From positions 28,173,501-28,237,500 of the forward strand of contig NC_133032.1 in assembly GCF_048771995.1 (NCBI RefSeq): a stretch of DNA of 64,000 bases, read 5' to 3'. Every line of letters starts with the position of its first letter. Positions within the stretch are counted from its first letter, which is position 1. The DNA is from Taeniopygia guttata (lineage: Eukaryota; Chordata; Aves; Passeriformes; Estrildidae). The position numbers and the translations under genes are program-made. A model generated the notes under the pieces. The model was not told where the DNA came from. It did not search any database and was given only the letters and a program-made list of their open reading frames with translations. Below, piece by piece: positions 47,345 through 59,800 of this stretch.

Positions 47345-47690
47345 CTTGTACTTGCTAGAACTGCACCTGTGTAGCTAGTACATGATAAATGATATAATTG
47401 TTAGATGTGATGATTGTTTAATAATTAAATATAATTACTGTTTAATCATAAGAATAATCATGAAAAACTGTGGTCAGGGGCCTAAGAAAGATCACAAGAA
47501 ACCCATGTCAATGTATACAATAGAACAATATAAGTTTAATGATGAATATGTAAGTTATATAACGATAGAATATAAAATATGTTCAGCCATGTCGGAGTCA
47601 GATTTGGGTTTGTACCCCTGACTCCCAGAGCTCTCAATAAAAGCACCTGCATATAATCATATCCCTTGATTATGTGTGTTCCTGAACACT
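47345..47690 (+). mobile_element. Probable LTR (ERV-derived)
   Basis: An AT-rich U3-like segment leads to TATAGAATATAAAATATG, then TTGTACCCCTGACTCCCAGA and CTCTCAATAAAAGCACC (polyadenylation signal at about 47635-47641), then a U5-like region ending near CTGAACA. This arrangement is typical of retroviral LTRs. No internal genes are present. Start and end are approximate. Confidence 0.5.
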
Positions 47691-47694
47691 AACA

Positions 47695-47925
47695 AGAGAT
47701 CCCACACAATTTCATGTATAAGTAGAATACTTTACATATTTCTCTGTGGGTGGAGAGAAATAATTGATTGATCTTTGGACCAGTTGGTTGGAGAGGTGGT
47801 AATTCCATCCTCCAATGCACAGTCACCTTTGGAATTCTACAAATACCAGATGTTTGAATAAAACTGGGTCTTTTTCTCTTTTGAACTTACCAAGCTACTG
47901 TGTACTCATTTTGTGTCCAATAGCA
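47695..47925 (+). mobile_element. Probable second, adjacent LTR
   Basis: The segment runs from CCCACACAATTTCATG through GGTGGAGAGAAATAATTGAT and GGTGGTAATTCCATCC, then GTTTGAATAAAACTGGGTC, then GTGTACTCATTTTGTGTCC. A polyadenylation signal (about 47855-47861) followed by a T-rich downstream element again suggests R/U5. Its direct abutment to the preceding LTR suggests nested or serial insertion. Confidence 0.4.
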
Positions 47926-49032
47926 ACAGCATCTCCCCTGCCTCACTGCCAGGTCACTCCAGCTCCCCCTGACACAGGACAACCCTTCCCAGTGTGGTGA
48001 CACTGTTCTTTCCTGGCTTTTTCTGTCCCCAGGAGCTTTGGCTTTGCTGTTCAGACACAGGAGTGTTTCCTATTAAATCTCTGCTTCCCAGCTCCACTGA
48101 CCTTGTTAGATCCAGGGTTTTTAGTTGTATTTCTGTTCAGACCACACAGTGCAGAGCAGGCACTCAGCTGACAGCACAGCTGCACTGCCTTGACTCACGA
48201 CAGATCTGCTAAGCCACCTTCTCTGAAAATTTACTGCCACAGTAGCTGCTTGTTCTTTACTTATTCTTTTCTACTCTCTTGCCAGAAGACTTAAGCCAGC
48301 TGTAAAAGCTGCCTGCAAAGAACATGCCCTGGGCAGTGGCTCACTCCCCTTTACTCTCTTCCCCCAGGGGTCTGACTGCAAATACCATGACAGAAAAGTT
48401 CAGCCCAACACTATTAACAAGTGCTTTCCAAATGTCTCTGGAGAAAAAGAAAAAAAAAAACAAAAAAAAAAGATGGAATAAACCCCAAATCTATACACTA
48501 CTACCATACAGCCAAAAACCCTCACTACAAGGAAAAGCAAGGGGGGGGCCGAGCAAGTACTAAAATGGGGGAAATGTTCATCAGCTATCTTTCTTCTATC
48601 TTAAAAAAAATACTTTATTATTAAAATATTTATTTAAAAAAACCCAGGCTTTTAGAAAACTAATGTCTATTAAGAAAAAACATTCTGTCCTCTCAGGTAT
48701 AATGACAGCAATTCCCGAAACTTTAAAGCAATTTGTAAGGAGCTAAGACTCTGGTAAGAGAAGACTGGGGATGCTAACACACAGAGCTCCTAAACCCCAA
48801 GCATTATGGGAATTTAGGACACAATTTTACATCACAGGTTACATTTTGGCCCTGCTTGGAACTCTGGTTCCAAATGTAATGGTGATATCAAATGGTGCTA
48901 TCAGCAGAGGGAGTGTTCGGAAGCAGACATTTCATTTGAACACTTCTGTCACAGACACTTTCTTCTCTCTCAGGATTTTTCATAGAGCAGCACAGAGGAA
49001 AGAAAGAGAAAACAATTTCTATTTCTGATCCT
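47926..49032. other. Non-coding DNA between LTRs
   Basis: No gene was recognised. It contains A-rich simple sequence (48441-48472) and a G8 run at 48541-48548. Confidence 0.45.
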
Positions 49033-49326
49033 TGTTTTTCTCATGTGGAATGTGTTTGGAGAATTGTTTACCTAGGGTCATTGATTGGATTCTGGTGAGG
49101 ATGTTTGAGCCTGATGGCCAATCCAACCCACCTGTGTCTGGATTCTCGTGAGAGTGTCACGAGTTGTTAGATATAGTAGTTAGAAAAAGTAGGTTTGTAG
49201 TTTCAGTATCTCCTTTAAATAGTATATTAATGTATTATAGTATAGCTATAATAAAGAAATCATTCAGCCCTCTGAACTGGAGTCAGACATCATAATTTCT
49301 TCCCACTAGGTTCACCTGCATTTACA
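49033..49326 (+). mobile_element. Solo LTR, passerine-type ERV
   Basis: It begins TGTTTTTCTCATGTGGAATG and continues through GTGTTTGGAGAATTGTTTAC, GATGGCCAATCC, GAGTGTCACGAGTTGTTAGA, a TATTATAGTATAGCTATAAT stretch, AATAAAGAAATCATTCAGCC and CTGGAGTCAGACATCATAAT, and ends near TTACA. The TG...CA limits and AATAAA position fit an LTR of about 294 bp. It matches a pattern I recall as common in songbirds. The flanks show no obvious duplicated target site. Confidence 0.7.
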
Positions 49327-52300
49327 ATACACTTCTCTAAATTTCAGCAGAACACAAGCCCTGGGATGAAGAACAGTCCCTCAGAGCAATTGAGGGGCTC
49401 TTGAATTAGAGTGAGCAAGCAGCAAGAAGCTGCCTTTCTAAACTCTCAGTGCAGTAGTGTCCAAGAATCTTGTTCTGAATGTAGTGAATTTTGGATGAAT
49501 GGTTTCCAAAGGCCATCGAACCTGACATGATCTGGTATGCTTAAAAGGAGCCCAAATCTACTTTATCCTCTTCACTACTCTTGTGACAAGTCAGGAAAGT
49601 ACTTCCAGTGCCAAATATTGTCTTAGGAGTTCCCACAGTGGCCCTGCGAGTCACAAGGCCAGGTTGTTCCCAGCTAGCAGCATCCCTTTGTGTGAGCAGA
49701 GCAGAGCTTTACCAAGAGAGGAGGAAAGCCCAGCCTAGCACCACAGCCTCCAGCCAGGCTGTCTCCCCTAGAACGCAGCCCAGCATGAAAAGGTACCACA
49801 CAGACCATCTAGAAATTGCTCATTGCCTCAAGTTCAGCAGGAAAGATGCAACGGAGGATGCCAGTGGTGCAAACTGCTCTGTTTCCTCTTCCTTTATTAA
49901 GCTATTAAATACCAACAACACCCTATCAGCTGTTGCTGTTTTAGGGTAATCTTCCTCTGACATTTTCAGTGGGAGATATATTTTTTATCTGCAGTTATTG
50001 CAGATTTTTATGATTTTAAAACACCATTTCCTTTGACATGTTTATGAAAAGGTAGGATGCTTATATTCTCTCTTTGCTCCCAATGCCACTCAAAGAATCA
50101 AGATAGGAAAAAGTGTGAACTGCAAGCAAAATCACAGTTTTATTTAAGTTAAAATAATAAAGGATAAAGAAATTCAGAGTCTGAGTAATTTTAAATGCAC
50201 TCATATTTCTGCACTGAGACAGAGCCACTCATGAGGGACATTGACAGATGTCATTTATAGGTATAATCTGCAAGCCCCACACTTAAATTTCATAGCATTT
50301 TAAACACCAAACAATAACACTGCAGTAAAAATGCTCTTCCAGATGGTTTCCTGTATATAAGAGCAATCTGTGGATAATGTTAATTGCATTACTTGATTCC
50401 TTAACAGAGAACTTGATTTCACTACTTTAAATATCTGCATATAACTGCACAGAAGAATTCAAGACACCCTGAGAGTGTAATGTTGGCACCTCTAACTGTT
50501 TTGGAGGTCCTCCTACAGCTATTAATTTATTCATTATTTCCTAATATTTTTTGAAGTAGTAATGTTGACATTTGTATATTAAAATGTTTAAATATTAAAC
50601 CTCACTTTCCATCCATAATTAGAGAGAATAGACGTACACAAACTAAAGTTTTCAAGAATAAAAGATACACCAGCCTCAGAAACATCTCTCCTGCTCACTG
50701 AATGAAGCCAGGTCCTCTGGGATGAGGTAGAAAGTGATAAATTCAGAGTCCAGAGTGGAAAACACCACAATAATATAAAGTAGTCAGATCTGAAAAGACA
50801 ATGGGCTTTTTCAAAGTGCTTTCTGGAATGTATATTTTCTCTGCTTTCTTTTTCTAAAAATAATGCCCATTATTCTTACAATAAGAGACTAATGACAGTA
50901 AGAATAATTTTCTCAGAGGCAGAATAATGTTTCAGTTTCTATGCATGAATAAAAATAGATTTTTCAAACGAAGTCCTTTAATATCAAACATATCAAGATA
51001 ATGAAGGAATCAAGAAATTCTGTCTCTTTCTATCAGTCTTAATTTAACCACAGAAATCAAGCATTTCATTTATTCCTTGGGAAACTACTAAAAGGTATTA
51101 ACAGCTGCTGTTACTATTTGCTGTTGGTACACCAAAGACATTAAAGTTTACACCACATTGCCAGAGAGCCATTTATTGAGGAAACCGTTACTGCCATGCC
51201 CAAGAGGGAAATTCACATTACTTCAGGTATCTCACCCCAAAAACATCCAGTGCTTAAACCTCTGCTCTAGTAGTGACTACAGTGCCAAGTGTGGCATTTG
51301 CCCAGATAAATCCAGGGATTCACCACTGGAATCCACACTCTGAACAATAATTTCTGAGACAAGACTGAAGATCCCAGTGATCCACAAGATCAGTTATTTT
51401 AATTTTATTTGAGGGGGAAAAAAGTCAAACAAACCTGAAAGCTGAGTAGCCTGATGTCCTCAAAACCATTACACCTGTGGAATAAAACCATATCCACAAG
51501 AGAAATTTCCCAAAACTTCCACCTTTCTTTGAGGAGTATTTTCTACCAGTTCATCCAAAAAAAAAAAAAAATAGATACTTTCTTATTTGCTTTTTCTTTT
51601 TTTTTTTTTTTTTTTCTTTAATTTTTTGTCTCACAGGTCTGGCGCTCTTGAAAATACATGCATTCAACAAGAAGGATGGAGGGAATTTCCCTTGTTTTGC
51701 ACAGGCACTCTGCCATCAGGCCAAGGTACCACAGGGAGCTGTTGGGCTCCTTTACTGGGCAGAGAGACTCTCAGGGACAGAGATGGAGCAAATCCGTCCT
51801 TACTTTGCAACTTCTCAATGAACCAGTTGCCTCACCCACAGTGAGTGTCCCAACCAACACATAAACCAGGATCCTGGGCATTGCAGGAGATTTTCTGAGT
51901 ACAGATGTCACTGACCTGCTCAGAATCATTCAAGTTTTGTGCCTTCCAGGCAGCTCCAGCAGCAGGCAAGAGTGGTGCTGGCATCCAGGAACTGCTACAG
52001 CCCCTCATGTCATAGTTAAAAGGACACACAAAAAGTCCACAGCCATGACACTAAACAATCCTTTCCCTAAAAAAAAAAAAAAAAAAAAAAAAATTGTTTG
52101 TTTTTTTGACTTTTAACCAGCTAAAAAACAATTTTAAAAATTCAGCAATTTGCTTTCAGTTAATGAAGCAGCTCCATGCGTACTTCAAGCAGCAAACCAC
52201 ACTGACAGCACAGCAGTCAGTGCAGCCCCAGCACAAACACGAGTTGAAGATGATAGCTAAGATCCAAAGCAGCAGCAGAATACTTCTTTTCCTGCTCCCT

Positions 52301-53579
52301 GAACCCCAGAGCAGCCTGTGCTGCTGGCAGGGGGATAGGAACTGCTGCAAGGTGGCTCCAACCTCCATCAGAGCGGGGAGGGTCAGGGGCTCTGGGCAGC
52401 CACGTGAAGCCTTTTCGGGCAGCTTCTCATCACAGTCAGATTTTGAGGCTTTAAAGCATGATTCCTTGTTTGCCTCCCTAGCTTTTTAATTGTTTTTATT
52501 AAAAAAAAATCAAACAGAAAAAATTTGCAATTACAGGATTAATAGGGGCATTTTAAGTGGTTATTAGGACTGAGAAGCTTTGTACAATGCTGCGTGTTGT
52601 TCAGGATATTATTTATTTTTACTATCCTGCATAAATTTAGATATTAATTTTAACCCTAAACAATGAAACTTTAATCCTGGTGAGAAATACACAAATATCC
52701 TGTGTTTTAGCAGAGGCAGCTGATTCCATTGCCCACTGTGACTCCCCTCCCATTTATTTCCTTCAGGGACAAGGACAGACTGAATGTCCATTTTCAGTGA
52801 ATCTACAGCCAAAGGCAGGGTAACATCAGCATTACAAAGCTGCCCTCTGGAAGCATTACCCAATTCTTCCCCTTTCATTTTACAGATCAACTTGTATTAT
52901 TTGAGAACTATTGTAAAATTCAGAAAGGTGATTTTTCTTTTTTAATTCATAGCTTTTCTGTCTCTTTATAACGTGTACAGCTTTCCTGTGTTGTTACTCA
53001 ATGCTTCAAACAGTGAAATCCAGTTCTCTCCTTCTGGGGAGAAGGAAGGCAGATGGATTTTTTTGGGGGGGCAACTATGCCCCAATCCAAAAACTTCCAG
53101 AAAGTTAAAATTCCTTCATAGCATGCAATTTCTATTCTAGAAAATCCTTTTAAGGAGCGTGTAGCATTTAATTGCTGATTTGGTAAACATATATCTAGAA
53201 AAAAAATCACACCTTGCTAGTCTTTTAGTTCTACTTAACTGTAAACCTGTTCCTTAAAAACAGACAAAAACAACAACCACAAACAACACGCAAAATATCC
53301 CCACATTTTGAGACAAAGTATATAAAGCTTACCTTTGGTAAAACTGTGGCTTACCTTTTTATTAGCAATTATAAATCCTCAAGATTTACAATGTCAGTTC
53401 TGTTCTGAACAGGTTCTGTTCATCATCTTGGACAGATAAATTGGACACTCAACTGTCACAGCTGAGATGGCCACAATACACAGAGCATCACCACACAATT
53501 TTGGAGAGCTTCAACCCACACAGAGTATCACAAAGGTGATATTTAATTTTACACAATACATTAAAAGTATATGTCTTTA
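49327..53579. other. Non-coding flank with homopolymer tracts
   Basis: No gene was recognised. It contains a T tract (about 51598-51616), an A tract (about 51556-51570) and a long A tract (about 52070-52092), the last possibly a retroposon tail without an identified body. Open frames are short. Confidence 0.45.
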
Positions 53580-53831
53580 GAATCATAGAATGGTTTGGGT
53601 TGGAAGAGACCTTAAAGATCACTCAGTGCCAACCCCTCCTGCCATGGGCAGGGACATCTTCCACTATCCCAGGTTGCTCCAAGCCCTTCCAACCTGGCCT
53701 GGAACACTTCCAGGGATCCAGGGGCAGCCACAGCTGCTCTGGGTGACCTGTGCCAGGGCCTCCCCACCCTTACAGTCAAGAATTTCTTCCCAATATCTGA
53801 CCTAATTTCTCCTCTTTCCTCTTGAACCCAG
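53580..53831 (-). mobile_element. CR1 LINE 3' fragment
   Basis: The plus strand reads AATCATAGAATGGTTTGGGT, TGGAAGAGACCTTAAAGATC, then CCCTCCTGCCATGGGCAGGG, GCCCTTCCAACCTGGCCT and AATTTCTTCCCAATATCTGA. This is the reverse complement of the conserved CR1 3' end, so the element points to the minus strand. It is the best-preserved repeat here. It gives a short frame (53590-53805) that is not a host gene. Confidence 0.95.
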
Positions 53832-56800
53832 TATCACAGAAGTTCATCTACAGTTTATTACATTATGTGCATGTGCTTAGGATAGAAAATTTGCCTGAGG
53901 GAAATGTGCAAGTGCAATTTCTGGGTTGTATGGAAGTGGGCAATACAGAACTGGAACAAATCCTGATCCCTTCAGACTTACGCCTCAATTTCTGTATCTA
54001 ATTAGTATAGATAAGCACCCACCCTTCTGAAGCAGTAGCTTTTCTGCAGCTGCTTTACCCTCTGAAAACTTCTTCATAACTTTTTCTCTATTAAATATAG
54101 TAAATCAGAACTCTATTCCTTGCCATCAGCTCTCCAGCACAGAAGGTAAAATCAAAGGCTGCACGCAAGATGGTCAGTATTTAAAAAGCTATTAAGATCC
54201 TATCCACTCACTTTTATAAGCACTCAGTGGGGATATAAAAGCTTCATTTTTCACAGCCTTCCCCCTGGGCCCTCTTCCCTGGGACAACAGATTTAATCAG
54301 CATGAGGTGCCAGGGAATAATTTCGTGCCTTAAAGTAAGAAGAGCAAAAGATAAACATCCAAAGATATGGAAACACCCTAAAATACTGCAATACTTTCTA
54401 AAAAGCAGGAGAATAGGAAAGTAGAGGTCAGGAAGGAAGGACATAGGGAGGGAGCTTGTATTATTGGGATGGTGTTTATCATCACAGCCGTGAGCACCAG
54501 GATCCACCAGAGTCAGGGATATACCTAGCATTAAACACTATTAAATTTTAAAGAGCCCCCATTAGTGCAGGAAAGCTCTGAGCCATGGGGTGTTGCAGAC
54601 CAGATTCCTCAGCTTATCTCCAGTTTCCATCTTTCCCTGGCATCCATTACTGGAGAGTGCAAGAAATAGGGTATTACTGAGCAAAATGGATCTTTGGTCT
54701 GACATCATACTGCACTGTTCCCAGGATGTGCACAGCAAATGCCACAAAGGGAAAGAGAACAAAAGAAAGTCAGGAGACCAGAACAGCATTTCTAAAAATG
54801 ATGCTGTTCAAAGCCCTTATTTCCTGGTTTTTAGATGTTTTCTCATAAGAGAACATGATAGAATAGTAACTCAGTGTGATATAAATACACTTTTAATACT
54901 TGTGCAGTTCTATGCAATTTAGGGGGACTACAGGAGCAGCCTTTAGAATAAAGACTAAAAATTCCCTCCTCAGTTAATATAACTGTCTGCCTATTGTACA
55001 ACTTCAGAAGTGGAAGATTTGACTAAGGTTTCTCTAAACACAGAGAAATGAGCTCGTAGCCAACAAGAACACCATGCCCAGTCTCTGTACATGCCTCTCC
55101 TCTGTTGGAGAAAGGAGGACTCAGACACTTCACTCTAATGCTTATCACTCCTTTCTCTTCGGTTTTACATGAGAAATGTGCATTTCAGATCATGGGCAAG
55201 GCATTCTTTTTCCCTGGTGGAGATGTCATTTCACACCTAAAAGGAACATCACAATTATAAAACATATGCAAGGTCAATAGTGATGAGAGAAGCACAACAC
55301 ACAGTAGAAAAGCACCAAAGTAAGGTATTTTATTCTCTAGGCATTACAGAATTTGAGTCCTAACATGAGGCAGACCTCTGAGTCTTCTTGTACCTACATT
55401 GTTTCTTTTCCCTAAATAATTATCTTTTGACTAAAATGTAGTTTTCTTTATTCCCCCTTTACTTATACATACATGCTCCCCTGATAGGAAAGTGTTATTG
55501 AGCTGTGAATCAACTGCAGCCTGTGGAAGTAGTGAACTAAAGAAACAGGAAAAATATGAACCCTGATGGAGCAACATTCTAAATTTGAGTGTGTCTTCAT
55601 GATACTATCCAATAAAAAGAAGAAATAAGTGAAAAAGTTCTGCTTTAAACAACTTTAACTCAGCCTTGACCATATTTTTTTTTTTGCAAAGAGATTGAAC
55701 TAATATTCATTACTGTAAATCTGCACAGGTATGAGTATTCCACTGAATTTTTTTTTCCCTAGATGCAGGAAACTGAAGAACTAACCATAATCTGCACTGC
55801 ACAGCTGCAACAACTGACCTGCTGGGCAGAACCATGAGAATGAATCCTGTAAAAGAGATGGTGATGCTCCTTTGCTCCAGCAGGTCATTGAAGCAAACAT
55901 CTTCCTGTTCTTCAGGCACTCGAGCAGTCCCTCTGAATGCTTATGCAAGCCTAAAGTTAGGATGTGCATATACACACTCATCTTGAATTCATGTTACATC
56001 TGGTTTTTATTGTACCAGAGGTACCTTTAAGCTCCCTGTGCTAGAATTGGACCACAGGAGAAAGACATTTAACTATTTTTATTTTTACTGTCAGCATTTA
56101 ACTATTGCTATGATCATTTTGTTCCTCCTGAGTAAAATAACAATAAGCTTTAGCCATCAGGTACCAGCCACTAGAATCTCAAGTACCAGAACTCACTCCA
56201 AGAGGCATTTCTATTTTTCAGCATCCTTGTTCTGATCTTGAGCTATGAAGTAATCCAATATTCTCTAGAAAGAAAGTGATATTTTCTGTTATTATTGTAC
56301 TAGCAGGTTCTGTACTCCAGGTGAAGGGATTGCATTTCACTCTAAAACTCCTTGGCCTTCATTAGTGCTTCAGGGAGCTTGAAAGCCGGATGGAACAACA
56401 AAAAAAAATTCAATAAAATACACTAGTTCATATCTTTCCGGTTTTCTGAAACAATAGGGAAACTAATAGCCATCAGGTCTAAAGATTAATTTGAAATTAA
56501 ATACTTGCAGGCAAATAGGTATGATAATTGCATTAAATCATATACTGCTTGTTTTTAAAAGGGACATGAAATCTTATAATTAAATCAACATCTAGCTCAT
56601 ATTTTAAGTTATATTATTTGAGTTAATCTATTTGAAAATAACTTTGCAAACAACCAAGGCAGTCATTAGATGTTGGAATTTAATCAACACTTAATTTTGA
56701 CATTAAAAAACAAAAGTAGATGAAGGCTTAAAGTAAGATTTTTAGACATTCATAGACCAATAAAATATCCATCTGTATTATGACCATGAAGGTTTTCATA

Positions 56801-59800
56801 CCTACCTGATGTACCTGTACAGCTCAGGACTGTCATACAGTGTATGTGTCATGTGCATTTATGAAGAAATAAGTTCTATGTGCACAGGTAGAACAGTGCA
56901 CCTGGAATGAGTGAGTAAAGCCCTGTATGATCATCATGGAAACTTAAGGGTGGAAAAGATCATCAAGAAGTGTCTCTGCAAGCATTTTACTCCAGACCAC
57001 ATTTTGGTGTCCCTTGACTTGGCATGTTATTAAACCAATGGCATAAAAATGACCCAGTTTTGCCCCAGTTTAGGTTGAATATTGAGGCAGATCTGGAAGT
57101 TGTGACTTCAGCTTAAAAATGTTCCTTGATTTGATGGGAAACAAGGGAAAGAGGACAATTTATGTCACTAGCAGCAAATTTCTCCAAATCCAGAAGCTAA
57201 AACACTTCCACTAACATATTCCATAGACACACACATATATATATATATGTGCATATATAATGCGTGTGTGTGTGTTTAAGAACCTATACCCATTTAAAAT
57301 TCCTTGGCAAGATCCAGAGACATATATCTACCAAAGCTGTACTTTCCACCTAGGAAATTTAAAATTTCTGTTAGGAAATTCTATAAACATCATCCATGCC
57401 ATTTCAAATATCCACTTGGAAGGAGCACTCAAATAGAAGCAACACACATAATTCTTTAAGGAGAGTAATTACATCTAATTGGTTTTATCTTCTGGTATTG
57501 GTGTTTCCACCCTACAGCCTGAAAAAATTTCCATCCTATTAGTTCTATGGATCACCTGCCCTAAACCCACAGGCACAAAGTTTTCCTGGTCTTTATAAAG
57601 AGAATATATAAACAATTCAAACACAAATGAGACTCTTCTTTTCGCCCCTAAACTGTGGGATCACAATTTGTTTCACAGGAATCTTTTTATTTCACCACAG
57701 TCTGGCTAATGCTAACCACCCATTACAGATTCCCTACACTTAAAAGCATAAATTTTCCTAAGAGCTCCTGCTTGCATTTGAGTAACAAAGATTTTGGAAG
57801 TTGCAACATTTTTAACTTGTCCAATTTCGAGATGTCAAAACCAACCACCCAGTTATTTTGAAGCCAACTCAATAAAGAGAAAGGTATTTGTTAAAGACCG
57901 AGAAATTTAAAACCCTGTGTGAAAACAGCAGTTTTAAAACACATTTTTCTTCTAATGCATCTAGTTTATACTAAGCTAGTCAAGTTTTTAATACTCAGAA
58001 ATATACATTAACTCAGGGCTTTTTAAATGTCTTTATCCATATTAACCTAATTCTTCATGGTTCTACTTGACTGTAACAGCTTTTTTAGAATTGTTGTGTG
58101 CTCAGTAGCTCCATTTTAGATATTTCTGCACAGAACTGTGAGGAACATTTCAGAGGGTAGTGCACAGAACTCCAGGTTTTAATTTGGAATACTAAACATG
58201 TTCTTTAAAGTTATTTGGACTTTTTTGAGGCTATTTAGGGCTCAAACCATAGCTCTCCTTTAACAAGTACAAAGATGGGTGTTTTGGAGTAGAATTAGAA
58301 TGGAAACATTATGTTCAAAATTCATAATTTGTACTAAATTCACAATTTAATCTGCGTTTCCACTTTGATTTGGGCTTGGGAAGATTGCATGCAAAAAAGA
58401 ATGCTGAAAAAATGTCCAAAAAGTATGATTTTTATGTTTATTGAGGGAATAAGATCACCCAATTTAAAAACCAGCTCCATATATATGTGTATGTATAAAT
58501 ATGGCAAACTTGCAAAAGTAGTGATTTATAAAGACCCACATTCTATCATCTTGTACACAAAACTCTATAAAGGCAAGATCATTCCTTGTTCCTTGCTATA
58601 ACTTTGACATTAATTATTTTTTATTATTGGTCTGGTTAGGTATTCTAGTGTTTGCATGCAGAATAGCAGAAATTTGCATACAAATAAAAGCTGTGTAGTC
58701 ATATTTTGTTCTAATTTCCCATACACGTCCCTAAACAGCCCAGGATATATAAATTACAGTATCATTTAGCTAACAATCTATGATGGCTATGTGTAATAAC
58801 ATAACCTGCCCAGGATTTAATTAAGCAAGTTCAAAACATGGAAATTAGAAGTAAGGAGCCACTAGAGAAGGATAAATTTAAAGAGCTGGCCTCCATTTTT
58901 AAGCTTTTATGATTTTATTACCTTTACTAAGAATGAGAGAATATGCAAACAGAGAAGATAAACACTTTCTGTTTATCTTACTTTTCTCTTTCCAGGACAG
59001 ACAAAAAAATACTTTGATTTTAGTACTCTCTTTAGTACTTTTGGAGAAGTCCTGAGTTTTTGTTCCACCAATAGCAGGGATAAAACTTTTCTAGAAAGAG
59101 TAATGTTAGAATTCTCCTTCTACTCTCTCAAAGCATGTGAGACTGGGTATGGAGAGACAGAGCAGAATGATGCCATGAGGTTCTATAGACTGTAAACACC
59201 ACAACAGTGAGACTATACATGGAAAATATTCTCTTCTTCTCACATTTATGTGGCACAAGTTGAGCAGAAAAGTTTCCTTTAACAGTCAACCCGGTGCTTT
59301 TCAGTGCCTGTCTTCCATTTATCTGTGCAAAGCAGCTAAATGTGAACTAACTTTACCTCAAAAAGGAACAACCACACATCCTTTAATCAGAGTAAACCCC
59401 ATGTTGTCTCAGGTCTGAAACTGCCCAAAGTGCAATTGTTCTGATTTTACCTGGGATGGTTTTGATGTTTATGATGTCAGGTCATGGTTGACCCAGCAAG
59501 ATCTACCTCTGATGTGTCCCACAGCAAGACATCCTTTTTTGGAAGCTCAGAGATAGAAATGAAAGACAACAATTTTACCACGTTTTTTTAAAGCTAACAA
59601 TCTTGACATCCACTACATTTAATTAGCTTCTCTTAGCAGCTGCAAGCTTGTTTAAATTGTCCAATCATTTATTGGCTGGGGTTGTTTAATTACATGTGTT
59701 TTGGGGGTTTGGTTTACCACCACCATCACACCCACCCCATTGTACTTTAATCTTGTGTGGCAATATTCCTTTAAGTCTTGCAAAAGTGATCAAGGAGAAC

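Noticed and set aside
53590..53805. 71-codon plus-strand frame
   Set aside because: It lies inside a CR1 fragment, antisense to it.
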